Shown in pieces: positions 44,371-57,480 of a stretch of 64,000 nt of DNA. The position numbers and the translations under genes are program-made. This DNA comes from Saururus chinensis. Lineage: Eukaryota; Streptophyta; Magnoliopsida; Piperales; Saururaceae. Below the pieces are notes generated by a model. It searched no databases and was not told the origin of the DNA. It was given only the letters and a program-made list of their open reading frames with translations. The stretch's first letter is position 1, and each line of letters opens with the position of its first letter. The stretch covers positions 44,787,719 through 44,851,718 of the forward strand of contig CP141141.1 in assembly GCA_035235625.1 (NCBI GenBank). The letters are read 5' to 3'.

Positions 44371-47300
44371 ATGGGTTCGCGAGGAAGGCCATTTTTTGAT
44401 CTTAATGAACCACCTTCTGAAGAGGAAGAAGAGAGTGGTGCAGTGCTCTGCTGCCAGCCCCAGAAGCTGCTTAATTCTGCAAAGGCCCCATCTTCAAATT
44501 TATTTTCACCCTCAGAAGGCTCCCAACGGATAGTTAACAACCATGGTTTCTCTCATGCATCCTCTGTCTCAGGCTTTCAGCCTTTTATTAGGGTCAAAGA
44601 CACAAATTGTTCCAAGGTAAATACAGAATCAAAGGCATATAAAGTAGATTCTAAATCTTTCTCATCATCTTCTATAAATATCAATTGTGGAGGGGAAAGT
44701 ACAGCCATTCAGTTGGCAAATCCTGGTGATATAGATGTTCGAGTTATGGAAAGAGAAGAGGGAGAATGGTCGGACAAAGAATGTAATGCCGATGTGTCTG
44801 ATTGTGATAATAGAAATAGATTAAAAATTCCGGAAGTGGGTGAAGACAGCAAGGTTTCTGACGTAGTTGCTAATGAAATGAGCTCCAGTGAATGTAGCAA
44901 GGATGAAGCTTTTGGAACTACTAAGGAGGAGAATACCCATTGGACATCGGGATCAGTGCCAGAGCTAGTACAGGAAAATAGTAAAAATTTTGATATCAGT
45001 ATTAAAGAAAACGAAACAACTGATGTGCCTGATGAAACTTCTTCAATTGTGAAACCAAAAGTTGTCAAAGGAGTAGAAGCTAGTTATGCCTTGAAATGCG
45101 CAAATAATCCTGGAAAGAGGAATAAACTTGATGAACACAAGGAGGCAATGCTAGGGAAAAAACGGAACAGGCAAACCATGTTTCTTAATCTTGAGGATGT
45201 CAAACAGGCAGGGCCCATGAAGACGTCAACTCCAAGAAGGCAGCCTTTTTCATCATCTTTAGGTACACGCACAGTAAAGGAAATTCGTACTATTCCGCCC
45301 CCTTCTGGAGATAAACAGGTGCAACCCACAAAGGATTACAAACAATCTGAAGCCCTGGCTATTGAAGGAAGTAGCCAATTAGAATTTAGTGATCATAAAG
45401 CTGAATCAAATGGGGATTTAAACCAGGGATATCAATCTCGACCAAAAAAGTTAAACAATCACAGCGATTTATCTGGTGACATAAATCTGACTGCCAACTC
45501 AAGACAGGTTTCATGGAAGGGGCCATCTGAATCCAGACTTCTGAAAAGTCAACAGTTAACTGCCAAGAAGTTAGCCACTGCCAGTCAGAGTAGGGAGCTT
45601 GTCGAAACAAACCCAGGAAACAAGAAGCATGTCTCTTCAAAAAAGCAGAACAGTGTGGTGCAGTATCAAGATACTTCAGTGGAGCGTCTCATTCGAGAGG
45701 TGACCAATGAGAAGTTTTGGCATCATCCAGGTATGAGTGCTAATTTCTTGTATTTTTCAATTTCCCAATGGTTAAGAGCTATTTAGTACTTGGAATACAT
45801 GGATTAAATTGGTTGACAGTAGATTTAGAAATAAGGCCATTGAGTGTGGATATAAATTGATGCCCAAGGCTTTGAATATGTGGAAGAAAGTGATGATTAT
45901 GAAGTATATTACGAGTTCTAACCTAACCATTGTAACGGGTGCTAATTTATAGATAGTAAATTTAGCCTGGCTTCTGTTCTTGTTGCAAATGGTCAAATGC
46001 ATTTTTCAGCACTATTGGGGTGGAAGGAAAAATGGACTCTGATGGAGTCGACGTAGAGCAAAATTAAGGCTGCTGACCTCATAAATTGTGATATGGTTTT
46101 GGTGATGATGATTTTTCTGCTGCAAGACATGGTCTGGGAGATCAAGTTTGTTGTTGCTGCAATCTCTCTTTTACCTAAATCTTCTTATGTAATTAATATT
46201 CGTATGGAATTTGCCATCTTTATTTTGTATTTTCCTTTATGAATGACACCAGATCATGGTGTATTAGTATGTCTAAGTCATGTATGTTTATGTATGTTTT
46301 TGAATCTCCAGGGGAGACAGAGCTGCAATGTGTTCCTGGGAAATTTGAATCTGTTGAAGAATATGTGCGGGTGTTTGAGCCTCTACTTTTTGAGGAATGT
46401 CGAGCACAATTGTACAGTACCTGGGAAGAGCTTACTGAAACTGTTTCAAGAGATGCACATATAATGGTGCGGATTAAGGGCTTAGAAAGACGAGAAAGAG
46501 GTACAAATTTATTATTTTTCCTTTATTTTTGTAGCCGGTTGACTATGGATTTGTGCTGGCATATATGAAAATAACCTCTGGAATTTACAATAAGTTGCTC
46601 CGGAAAATTAAGCTGTCATTCGTCTTTGAAGTTGTTGCTTTTATTTTATCGTGAGTGTTGTTTATGTTATATTTTGTTGTTCCTTCTTGCGCTATACAGG
46701 GTTGGTCTTCATTCTATTATGTGTTGGTGCTTGTTGGAACTTTTATGTGTGCTTTATGTCAATTTTCATTGTGTTGGTTGCCATCTTCCTTACTTCTGTA
46801 GGCGTACATATCTGTGTGTCTAAGTAAAAAGTGGAAATCCGTCTGTGTAAGGCGCATCACTGAGATGCTTTTCTCTTGATAGGAGAGTAGCTTTCTGATT
46901 TGTCTTGCTGGCTATGTTTGACAGAGTTAGATCTGCTTTCCAGCTGGTCATTCATTGTTGGCCTCATTCATGATGCACTGCTTTGGGCCTGTATGTTTTA
47001 GTGAGTGGTTGGGCTTGGTTTGTTTGATGCATATTTATAAATTGGTTTCATCAAGGAAATTGATTTGTAGTTTAGCTACCTTTTATACCTGAATTAGAGT
47101 TATGTGTTTTTTCTTTGTTTTACTTTTGGTGTTTCATGGAGTTCAATATTTTTTTTTTGTGCATGACATGGAATTTATGTATGCCTTTTAATTTCTCATG
47201 CTCCAGTTTTTAGAGTTCTTTTTCTTGTCGAATGATGTCTGGTACTGTCTTGTCCTAGCTTTTGTCTTTTATTGATAATTTACTATTTGGCTTAGGTCTT

Positions 47301-50300
47301 AGGGTTATATATTGATATTATGATTTACTCATTTTCAGTTTTGTTTTGCATAGCCACCAGCGTTCAACTTATATTGGTAATTTACTATTTGGGTCAGTTT
47401 GTAGATTTGACTTTGATAATTTGATTTGAGTATGCATTTTCAATTATTTTGCATAACCGCCAGCTAGAAGAACCTACAGTAAATGTGGTAGAAGCCATTT
47501 TTTCTCCTGTTTATAGTCATGACCTGTGAATAGGAAGTCACTGACATACTTGGTTGCAAGCTAACAGTGTTAAAACCTTATCTGTCAACCTAAGTGAACT
47601 TGGTCCTGAACTGGGTTGGTAATTGGGACAAAATATTTATTATTAATATATATATTTAGGTCAGTTTCTAATTTGTCTTTTGATCGGCCTTTATTTTTGA
47701 AATATTTATTTATTTGCAATTTCTTTCTTTGTTATTATTCTTTATCCTTTTTTATTTCTTTTGTATTGTCGCTTTTATTTTTTATGGATGAGAACACCTG
47801 TTTGGAAATTTCAGTCTGTGTTTTACTATTCAAGTGAGACCCAGCCAATTTGCACCATTAAAACTTCTATCTCTGATGTTGATGTTGTATTTTGCAGAAG
47901 CCTGAGGCCAATAGGAAATTTTACTCATAGATGATTGTCTGCAAGACATCCTCGAGTAAAGTTTTTTATTTTTTGTAAATGGCTTGGGTAACTCTGTCGA
48001 TTGAATGTCTTTTTGTGTGTGGTTAAAATTATTCTATTAAAAAAATTCTCTGTAGTTGTTAGTAGTTGAGCCATCTACTGGTTCGTAGGACCGTATATCT
48101 TAAATATTGGCTTATTGTTGTCGTGATGTATGCCATATTTGACGTTATTAAAAATTTGATTCTATGAAAAACACTAGCTTGTCATCTGTTTGTTTAAGAA
48201 AAAGGCTTGTATGGCTGTTATAAACTCTACGTCTTTGCCTGTCTTGTTAACAGAGCTCACTCGTGAGTAGAATTAACTTTTGCACCTGGCTTTCATAAGA
48301 AGAAATTAAAGCATGGCAATTGTCTTTCCTATTTTATTTATATTTACTTTTTGATAGTGGTATTTTCCTCTTGTTGTCGAATTATCTTGTCTTTGTGTAC
48401 ATTCTTGAAGTTAGCAAATATTTGAAGCTTGTGTTAAAACTTAATGTAGGATGGTATGATGTAATCGTTCTTCCGGTTCATGATTGTAAGTGGACATTCA
48501 AGGAGGGTGACGTTGGGGTTCTTTCAACACCGAAGCCTGGCACAGGTCTGAACTTTTGACTCTTTTTTTTGACAAATTCTACAGTAAAGTGACAATAAAA
48601 GCCCATGCTTTGATGAAATGGTTATTCTTTTAAGGGCTGTAAGTAGGGTTGATAACAAGCTGAGTCGAGTTGAACTTTCGTCATCTGAACTGGAGCTCGA
48701 CCAGATATTGGGCCAAGTTGAGCCAGCTCAGCGTTGAGCCAAGTGGAGGTGGCTTGTTCCTCATGTATTTTTTATTAATTCCACATATTTAACATTAGAA
48801 ATATGAATTTAATGGTTAGAATATCTATTTTATGGGATTTTTAGAACATATCTCTTTTAACTTAAAAAATAGCTGTTGAAAAGAAAATTGGGTTCTTTTA
48901 TGCTTAAATATACACATATTTCGTAAAAGGGACACATTGTGTAAAAGTTTGAGCATTAAGCTACTTCAAACTGAGCCAGATGGAGCCGCAATTCGGCTTG
49001 GCGTGTCAAGCTGACCAGGAAATCCTCACTTGCTAGCTCAGTTCGTAATCACTTGTAGCTGTAAGATGGATTTTTTCTTTGACATTAGTCATTTTCTTCT
49101 CACCATTGCCATCATTGGTGCACTTTTAACTGTCATTGTACTATGATTAGTTTAAAATTTTCTCCGCTTGAGTTACATTTTGGACATGATTCTATTGAAC
49201 AGCTAGATTGAAAAGAAAGGCCAACACTGGAGTAAGTGAAGATGATGCGGATTCAGAGTTTATGGGTAGAGTTGCTGGGACTGTTAGACGACACATACCT
49301 ATTGATACTCGTGATCCTCCAGGAGCAATTCTTCACTTTTATGTGGGGGATGAATCAAATAGGTAGACCATAAAGATTTTTATGCAGATTCACTTATTTC
49401 TTTGATATTTTAACTTAACATGTACTTCTTACGGAAGTTTTGAATGTTATTAGAAAACCATTTTTTTTATATTAGTTATATTTTATGGGTAGAGTTACTG
49501 GTACTGTTAAACAGCACATACCTATTGATACTAGTGATCCTCCAGGAGCAATTCTTTACTTTTATGTGGGGGATGAATCAAACAGGTAGTTCATACAGAT
49601 CTTTATGCAGACTGAGTTCTTCGAGAATTTAACTTATCATATACTTGGTGGAAGTTTTGGATGTTATTAGGAAACCCATTTATTACACTAGTTATACTAT
49701 GGGGGCTGTTTAGAGGGATTCCCCCGAATCCCTTAATTCTTTTTGTCTACACATTTTAAATTTTTTTCCTTGGAACTGAAATCTAATCCAGCTGCTTGGT
49801 TATGAATTTACGAAGCATTGGATTTTAGTTAATTTAAATCTGAATTCTGGCTGAAAAGCGCTTGAATCCTCTTTTTTTTTTGGTTTGAGGGGGAAGGGGT
49901 GGGGCAGAATTCAAGGCACAATAAAATGGATGACAGGTGCATTTATGGGCTGTCTGTCATTTTTCTGTGAATTTGGAATTTGTACTCCCAGAATCAACAC
50001 AATAAGAGTTGGTAAAGTTTAGTTGGGAATGTTTTCTTTTAATTCACAAGTAGTTTTGTATCTTCTTAAAACTTCTCTAAAATTCCTTTTGTCCCATATT
50101 ATTTGTCTGGATTAGAAAAATAAAATGGATGGAGGGAGTACATTTCAATTTTAAGTGGTTAGTTCTCATTTAAAGTTTGTGTTCAATTGCAATTTTCAGC
50201 AAAGTTGGTGATGATCATGTCTTAAGGAAGTTACAACCAAAAGGGGTCTGGTATCTGACCGTTCTTGGGTCTCTGGCAACTACTCAGCGTGAATATGTTG

Positions 50301-52688
50301 CCCTTCATGCATTTCGCCGGCTCAATTTGCAGGCAAGCTTTGTTTATTCTAATGAATTTATATTGTACTAGCGGTGAAATCCAAGTATTTACACTAATTG
50401 GGTTGTTTATGTATAGATGCAAACTGCAATTCTTAAGCCGAGCCCAGAACAATTTCCAAAATATGAAGAGCAACCTCCAGCAATGCCCGACTGCTTCACT
50501 CAAAATTTTGTTGAATATTTGCATAGAACTTTTAATGGGCCCCAGTTGGCTGCAATTCAATGGGCTGCAATGCATACTGCTGCTGGCACTAGTAGTGCTG
50601 GAATGTCAAAGAGGCAAGACCCTTGGCCCTTTACTCTGGTTCAAGGACCCCCAGGAACTGGGAAGACGCACACTGTCTGGGGTATGCTAAATGTTATTCA
50701 TCTTGTTCAGTACCAACACTATTACACAGCTTTGCTAAAGAAGCTTGCTCCTGAGAGCTACAAACAGTCAAATGAGTCCAATTCTGAGTGTGTCAACACA
50801 GGCTCCATTGACGAAGTGTTGCAAAGCATGGATCAAAACCTCTTCAGGACCCTTCCCAAACTTTGTCCTAAACCAAGAATGCTAGTATGTGCCCCCTCAA
50901 ATGCTGCAACAGATGAATTATTAGCTCGAGTTCTTGACCGTGGATTTATAGATGGGGAGATGAAAGTGTATCGTCCTGATGTGGCCCGAGTTGGAGTTGA
51001 CTCACAAACCCGTGCAGCTCAGGCTGTTTCTGTTGAACGGAGAACAGAGCAACTTTTGCTTAAGAGCCGAGAAGAAGTTATTGGGTGGATGCACCAATTA
51101 AAGGCCCGTGAAGCCCAATTTTCACAGCAGATAGCTTGTCTCCAGAGAGAACTCAATGTCTCAGCTGCAGCTGGTCGCTCGCAGGGATCAGTTGGTGTGG
51201 ACCCTGATGTTCTTGTTGCTAGAGACCACAATCGGGATGCCTTATTGCAAAATTTAGCAGCAGCTGTGGAAGGGAGGGATAAAGTTCTGGTGGAAATGTC
51301 TCGTCTGCTAATTTTGGAAGGGAGATTTCGTGCTGGTAGTAGCTTCAATTTGGAGGATGCTAGGTCAAATCTTGAAGCTAGTTTTGCCAATGAAGCAGAA
51401 ATTGTTTTCACTACAGTTTCAAGCAGTGGAAGGAAATTATTCTCCCGTCTCACTCATGGATTTGATATGGTGGTCATTGATGAAGCAGCACAGGCAAGTG
51501 AAGTGGCAGTGCTTCCTCCTCTTTCTCTTGGAGCTGCCCGCTGTGTCCTTGTTGGGGATCCACAGCAGCTTCCGGCAACTGTTATTAGCAAAGCAGCTGG
51601 TACCCTCCTGTACAGTAGAAGTCTTTTTGAACGTTTTCAGCAAGCTGGCTGTCCAACTATGCTGTTGTCTGTGCAGTACAGAATGCACCCTCAAATCCGT
51701 GACTTTCCCTCAAGGTATTTCTACCAAGGGCGTCTCACAGACAGTGAGAGTGTTGCCAACTTGCCTGATGAGATCTACTACAAGGAACCTTTGTTGAAAC
51801 CTTACGTATTTTATGATATCACCCACGGGAGGGAGTCACATAGGGGTGGATCAGTATCATACCAGAACATCCATGAGGCGCAATTTTGCCTGAGGATGTA
51901 TGAGCATCTTCAGAAAACTCTGAAATCTTATGGTGTTAACAACAAGGTCTCTGTGGGGATCATAACACCATACAAACTGCAGTTGAAGTGCCTCCAACGG
52001 GAGTTTGAGGAAGTTATTAATTCAGATGAAGGGAAGGACTTGTATATCAATACAGTTGATGCATTTCAAGGGCAAGAACGTGATGTTATAATTATGTCAT
52101 GTGTTCGTGCATCTAGCCATGGAGTTGGATTTGTTGCAGATATTAGGAGGATGAATGTAGCTCTCACTCGAGCTAGGAGGGCTCTTTGGGTACGTTCTTT
52201 GTGTGTTTCCTAAACAATTTTAATTTGCCCCTTATAGTAAGAGAAAACTTTTCAGGCTTTTTGTAATACTTGTTTTTTGCTGTATGCAGGTGATGGGCAA
52301 TGCTAATGCTCTCATGCAATCCGAAGACTGGGCGGCTTTAATTTTGGATGCTAAGGCGAGAAACTGTTTTACGGACATGGATTCTCTGCCCAAAGAGTTT
52401 CTAGGTCCAAAAGTGCCATCTAGTTACACTTCAGTTTCTGGAAAAGCCTCCTCAAATATGAGAGGTGTGAGGCTAGGAGGGGGGCATCGACATAGCAGAC
52501 AGTTTGACGTGCACCCCTTAGATTCTAGGTCAGGAACGCCTTCAGAAGAGGATGAGAAGTCAAATTTGTACGTGTCTAGAAATGGGACATTGAGAAATTT
52601 AAAACTGCAGTCAATGGAGAACTCTTTGGATGAAGTTGAATCCCGGAAGCGGCAAAACACAGGGGGAGTTGTAAAGAGGGAATCATAG
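44371..52688 (+). CDS. Sen1-like SF1B helicase, seven coding exons, 1369 aa
   Basis: A nuclear ATP-dependent RNA/DNA helicase of the Sen1/Upf1-like family, in which members resolve RNA:DNA hybrids and act in transcription termination. Coding exons are 44371-45730, 46312-46500, 48450-48545, 49203-49362, 50200-50332, 50417-52189 and 52290-52688, all in phase. The start MGSRGRPFFDLNEPP is the conserved N-terminus; an in-frame ATG 7 codons upstream was not chosen. Residues 1-450 are acidic, low-complexity and probably disordered. The helicase core has Walker A GPPGTGKT (723-730), DEAA (1001-1004), GDPQQLP (1026-1032), QYRMHP (1066-1071), VDAFQGQERDVI (1193-1204) and RRMNVALTRAR (1223-1233). A charged, probably coiled insertion spans about 851-946. 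Intron 5 uses a GC donor (CAG|GCAAGC at 50333). Intron 3 holds a hAT element, and the donor side of exon 4 is tandemly duplicated in intron 4. Confidence 0.92.
48644..49057 (+). mobile_element. hAT-type non-autonomous element in helicase intron 3, perfect 8-bp duplication
   Basis: The element is 414 bp, starts TAGGGTTGATAACAAGCTGAG and ends GTTCGTAATCACTTGTA; about 14 of 21 terminal bases pair. GCTGTAAG flanks both sides (48636-48643 and 49058-49065). The ends are rich in gagctcgacc and gagccag words like the 37983 family, so it is a diverged relative or a separate family with similar subterminal composition. It lies in the sense intron between exons 3 and 4 and does not touch splice sites. 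Confidence 0.8.
49259..49704 (+). repeat. 223-bp tandem duplication covering most of helicase exon 4 and its donor
   Basis: The stretch 49259-49481 (exon 4 from FMGRVAGTVRRHIP to its donor, plus 119 bases of intron) recurs at 49482-49704. The copy still reads MGRVTGTVKQHIPIDTSDPP in frame and ends with an intact donor (CAG|GTAGTT at 49585). It lacks the first 56 bases of the exon. A possible acceptor, ttttttttatattag (AG at 49474-49475), would make a 110-nt extra exon that breaks the frame. Confidence 0.85.
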
Positions 52689-53475
52689 CTATATATGTTG
52701 CTTAAATTGCAGAGAGTGGCTTCGTCGTCCATCACAGTGTTTTATTATCTGTGGTAATTGTCACAAGGTTTTCTACAGTGAGCTGCCCTGTGGAATGGGC
52801 ATCACCTGCTGCCTAGCGCTCATGTGTATTTGTGTTGGAATTGGTTAAATTGAGCGGCATTGCAAGTTGGTGATGTTCTCGGCATTCTTCTCATATCAGC
52901 TGGAATCCATGAGGCTTAATTTTATGCTTCTTACCAAGGTTAGAAGAATGCAATTCTGGCTCTGGACTTGATAAGACGGCTGCAGAGGGGTTGATATTCA
53001 ATTGCTTTGGCTGGAAATGGACATTCCATTGAGCATTGCAGTCTTCAGTGTCTGGAGGCATGTTGAGTGTTCAAATGTCCAGGTGAACTTTCGATACTTT
53101 TAGTCAATTATATATATAAGCTGTTATCGGGTTTCATATTTAATCATGACCAGGGTATGTGGCTAATGTTGTGAAATGTGGCACAGATATAGTTAACATC
53201 TCTATCCTTTCAGCAGGCAGACTTGGGTAAATGCTTGAAAGTGATACCAGCTGTGGACATAATTTCTTTCGAAGTGGCAGTGGTGTTAAAAATTACGCAA
53301 CATCCAGGTTCGGGTTGACTAACTTGATTTGATGAAGGCCGATGTTTGGATGCTGTCATCTACTAAGAAATTTTGGTCTAGAATTGTGTACAGTTAGGAT
53401 ACAGGTTGTAAGAAGAAAATCTTCCCCAAGCAAAGTGGAAAATGTGTAGTTATGTATTCAAGGTTAGCATTGTGT

Positions 53476-53481
53476 AATAAA
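53476..53481 (+). terminator. Candidate poly(A) signal of the helicase gene
   Basis: AATAAA lies 788 bases after the stop codon, in T-rich 3' flank. No coding sequence is seen between the stop and this site, and the 3'UTR could contain an intron. Confidence 0.45.
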
Positions 53482-53501
53482 GGTCATTCTTTTCATGTGC
53501 C

Positions 53502-55906
53502 CTTATTCTTGTCAATTTCTATCGGGATTCTTTGATTATTCGTTCATGATGTTGCTCCATGACGTGGCTGGGAGCTTCTGCTTTCTTGCTTAAATCAGTG
53601 TTCTAACTGCAGTACATGGAAAATGCCGGGTTAGTTGATTCTTACGTTGCAATGTAGTACCAAGAAAGTTGTATTCGCTAAGGGTTTGTTTCGATGGGTG
53701 GAAAGTCAGGAAAAAAATGATTTTTTTCAATATCTCTCAGTTTTTACCATTTGGTACCATGGGTAAAGAAAAAATAGAATAAAAATTGGGAAAAAGGTAA
53801 AAATTAGACTAAAAAGGGGGTGTAAAATTGGCCTATTTTTTTACTTTTAACCTAAGAATTTTAGGAGAATTTGTACAAAAAAGGTATATTTTTAATATTT
53901 CTATTATCTTATCGTCATTGTTGCACTTGTCACCACTATTGTCATTGTGACCAACACAACTACTGTTAGTACTATTATCAGTGTGACATTGTTTCATAGT
54001 TGTCATAATTATTATTATTGGTAGATTTAAGTTTTAATTTTCTATCATAATATTGGTGTAACGAAATAGTCAAATCTTTTTAAGGAATCTTTTAATTTCT
54101 TTTTCATCTGAATTTACTTTCTTCCTGTTTCTACCAATCCAAATGGGGAGAAAATCAAGTAATCGTACAAGGAGATTCTAAGCCATCTATTTGGGACTTA
54201 AAATATGCAATTGTAGTAAGGGTGCAAAGGACATTTGTTTATCTATTTTTTGTCCATGTCTTCATTAGTTCGTATTAACATGAACATTATTTCGTAAATG
54301 GATACTATTTTTGGTTTGTCCCTAATGTAGATAGTTGTGGACAAGGGCTATCTCCAATAGCTTTCATTTACGTTGGCCAACTATATATTATTATTATTTA
54401 ATTAGTATTACCTTGTTAGCTTACGTCACATAATTGCTATACTCATATAGGTCTTTTTGTTATATTATTGTTAAGTTATTGATTAGGTAAAATTCTCTCA
54501 TTATTATTATAATTTATTTTTGGATAATTTACATAGTACTTATTTAGACATATGATATTTTCAAATCACCCAATATTTTCCCATATAATACATATAACAT
54601 GCTTTTAGGTTAATTTTGGTCTAAATTACTCTTCTCTTTTTAGACACTGCTACTACAAGTCCCTGCCACATTAATAACAAAACAATTCAACAAAAATGTG
54701 TCTCCCTCCTTTCTTCAGTTGACCCTTTACCTTTGGTAATTGAGAGCAGCCTCTCTCACTCTTTTACCCTTTTACCCACTGTAGCCAATCCACTGCCTCC
54801 TACAGCAAATCTACTACCTTTGGCAGTCGAATCACTGCTTCCTATAGATGATTTGCTGCCTCCTATAACCAATTTACCTCTTCACGCCACTAATTCACTT
54901 CCTCCTATTACTTATCTACACTATTGTTGAATAATTTAGCACCATTGTTAACAATATTACTACATGGAAAAAATAGTTTCAAACCATGATCTGACACCTC
55001 TCAAGCCAAAGTTGTAATGAGCTGCAACTCTTACTATATTGCCAATGATAAGGATAAAGAAACCATTGCATTGGGAGGGAGGGAGTGGAGCGGAGGACAT
55101 GCTTCTCCTAGGTAGGGCCACCCTAGGGGATGAGGGCAGAGGAAATGTAGAGAGAGCAGTCGGTTGAGTCAAAGGTAGAGAAAGAGGACAAAGAGGGAGA
55201 GGGAGAGGGAGAGGGAGTGGCAGAGCAATGGACCCACCTCTCTCAGGCAAGGCCACCTCAGGGGGTAGTGGTGGAAGAGGTGAAGAAGAAGAGTTGGGCC
55301 GGGTTGGAGGAACATGAAAGGATGATATGGGGTGGAAAAGGAAGAGAGAGGAAGGACTGGAAAACAAGCTTGAGAAGTAGGGAAGAGTGTATAATGCATA
55401 AATTATCCAATAATATTGTAATAATATTTTAGTAAAATAATATTATTGAATATTGCTTTAATGAAATACTTTAATAATATTTTGTTGTATTACTTCTGCA
55501 ATATTTATTAAATTAATTTAATAATATTACCATATTATTAGTGACGAAGAAGGAGGAGCCACCATCTTTGGAAGGAGCGGCAGAGCATAGGACCCACCTC
55601 TCTCAAGTGAGGCTCCCCTAGGGGGTGCCGACAAAGGAGGTGTGGAGGGAGTGTCAAGCCTAGACGGAGGTGTGGAGGGAGTGTCAAGCCTACAAGGAGG
55701 TGGGGAAAGTGGGCAAGGTGAGGCAGAAGAGGGAGACGACGAGGAGGGTGAGGTTGAGGGGGACCAAAAGGCAAGCCTGCGATAAAAAGAAGTGCCACTA
55801 GTAAAGACGATGAAGCTTGGTGTCTGTCTTGAACTTATCTGGGTGGAGGGGATGTGGTCTATATACATAATAGGCTTTAGTAGCACCGTTAATGAAGAAT
55901 ATCTAA
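53502..55906. other. Intergenic DNA with CT/GA-rich repeats
   Basis: No gene is recognised. A segment at about 53684-54155 has loosely inverted ends (tgtttcgatgggtggaaag / ctaccaatccaaatgggg) and may be a decayed MITE. From 54730 to 55800 the sequence is low-complexity. GA-rich blocks containing acccacctctctca..gg..gcc.cc..aggggg recur near 55100, 55230 and 55590, making proline-rich open frames on the minus strand that I do not regard as genes. Confidence 0.5.
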
Positions 55907-55914
55907 CTTATAAG

Positions 55915-56702
55915 TAATGTTTTAAAACCCGGCCCGATTGTTGACCCGTAGTTGGGTCTATTCAACCCGGTTTAACCAGGGGTCAACCCGGCTATAAAAT
56001 TTTTCCTTCACCCCCTCACCAAAACCCTAGCAGAGGGAGTCTAGAAAGGTTTCTTTCTCCAGCATATGATTAATCTCTTACTGCGGACGACTTAGGTTCG
56101 ACGTGGATTTTCGTTTTTTCAAACATTTCTTATTGTGGACAACCGTGGTGTCTAACCACCTGTCTCCTCCTCCCAAACAAACAATCTTTGATGGCCATGG
56201 CAACCAACCACTTGCATCCTCTTCTCCTCTTCTGGCTTGACCCTGATTGGAAGCTTGCCACCAAGCCTAATGGCTCCGGCTCCACCTGCCCCGTCTTTAA
56301 TGAGTGCTTCTTGTCTCCCTTCTCATCCCACTCCCTCTCCACGACGCCTCCGAGTCCCCCAAGCCTAGTGTTGGAACCCTCTGCATCCCCTTTGAAGACC
56401 TCCTCAACTCCTCTCTCGCCACCTCCCAGTGCATCTAACCTTGCTGCCTCTGCTTCCTGACAATGATCCTTCCTCCACCTCGTCAATGCTGCCCCTATGT
56501 GTTGAGGGGACTCCCTTTCCTCCCCTCCCTCTCCTCCCCGCCGGTGGATTGTTTTTCTAGCCCAGATCCACCCAGGTCACCAGTATGACTGGCCGGGTTT
56601 AAGTAACCTGCCCAGCAACCTAGACAACTTGGCCCGAATTTTTGACCGGGCCCGATTGAACTTGGTTGAATCGGCTATGCTGGTTCAGGTTTTAAAACCC
56701 TT
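55915..56702. mobile_element. hAT-like element, 788 bp, with 8-bp duplication CTTATAAG
   Basis: The same palindromic octamer CTTATAAG lies at 55907-55914 and 56703-56710. The ends are near-inverted (TAATGTTTTAAAACCCGG against AAGGGTTTTAAAACCTGA), and the subterminal sequence is rich in cccgg words. The interior (56188-56460, plus) has an open frame starting MMAMATNHLHPLLLFWLDPD and containing KLATKPNGSGSTCPVFNE. That segment resembles the opening of plant C2-domain proteins, so it may be a captured gene fragment. Confidence 0.6.
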
Positions 56703-56809
56703 CTTATAAGCCCATCAACTTAAACCTCAATTATATAGTGATCTTGCTTCTAGAGCAACAATTAACGAATAAGAAAGGTAGAACCTTTTAGGACTCCTAG
56801 AGACACTCA

Positions 56810-57131
56810 TAGAAGTGGCAACGAATCGTGTCGAAGCAGGCTGGGCCTAACCCATATATGCAAATAGCAAGCCTAACATGGCCGAAGGGCTTGTTGTGTC
56901 AAGCTGGCCCCCTACTCGGTCATATATTACAAATTATTTAAAAAAAATATAATTTTTTTATTTTGATATAATATAATATAATTTATATATTTATATTAAT
57001 ATATTAACAAGCCTTTCGGTCATGCCTCATCCGGGCTGGGCCTATTGTAGGCTTAGCCGCTTAAGATGCAAAATGTGGCACGATACAGCCTGGGCCCTTT
57101 TGTGTGCTGGCCCAACCCATTGCCACCTCTA
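56810..57131. mobile_element. Small hAT-like element, 322 bp
   Basis: It starts TAGAAGTGGCAACG and ends CATTGCCACCTCTA, an inverted match of about 12/14. The flanks are GACACTCA (56802-56809) and GACATTAA (57132-57139), 6 of 8 identical, as expected for an ageing 8-bp duplication. The subterminal regions carry gggctgggcc-type words. No coding capacity. Confidence 0.65.
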
Positions 57132-57480
57132 GACATTAATCTCTCCTATCTAGTGTTCACAAAGACTATTTCAATGAAGAAAAAGAGTGAGTCACTTATA
57201 CAAGAAAGATGATAGACTAAGAAGAAGACGTCCGGGCAAGGTGGGCAAAACCCAACTTTTAGGTAACGAAGAAGAGAAAGGAAAGAGAAGGGAGAAAGAT
57301 ATATAACCTTGGGGTGTTTTAGTCTATATGCAAGTACTTTGCAATATTTTAAAGAAAATTAAGTGATGTAAAAATAGTGTATGACTAAGTAGGAAATATG
57401 TAAATTACATTTTATTTTTTTAACCAAATTCTTACTAAACGGCTGCGAACATGCCAGACTGTCTGTTTACACTAATTTTT

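Noticed and set aside
51019..51453. 144-codon minus-strand frame in helicase exon 6
   Set aside because: It is antisense to the conserved helicase core.
54960..55886. Proline/serine-rich open frames on the minus strand
   Set aside because: They are products of GA/CT-rich repeated blocks, with no domain, no splice logic and duplicated stretches.
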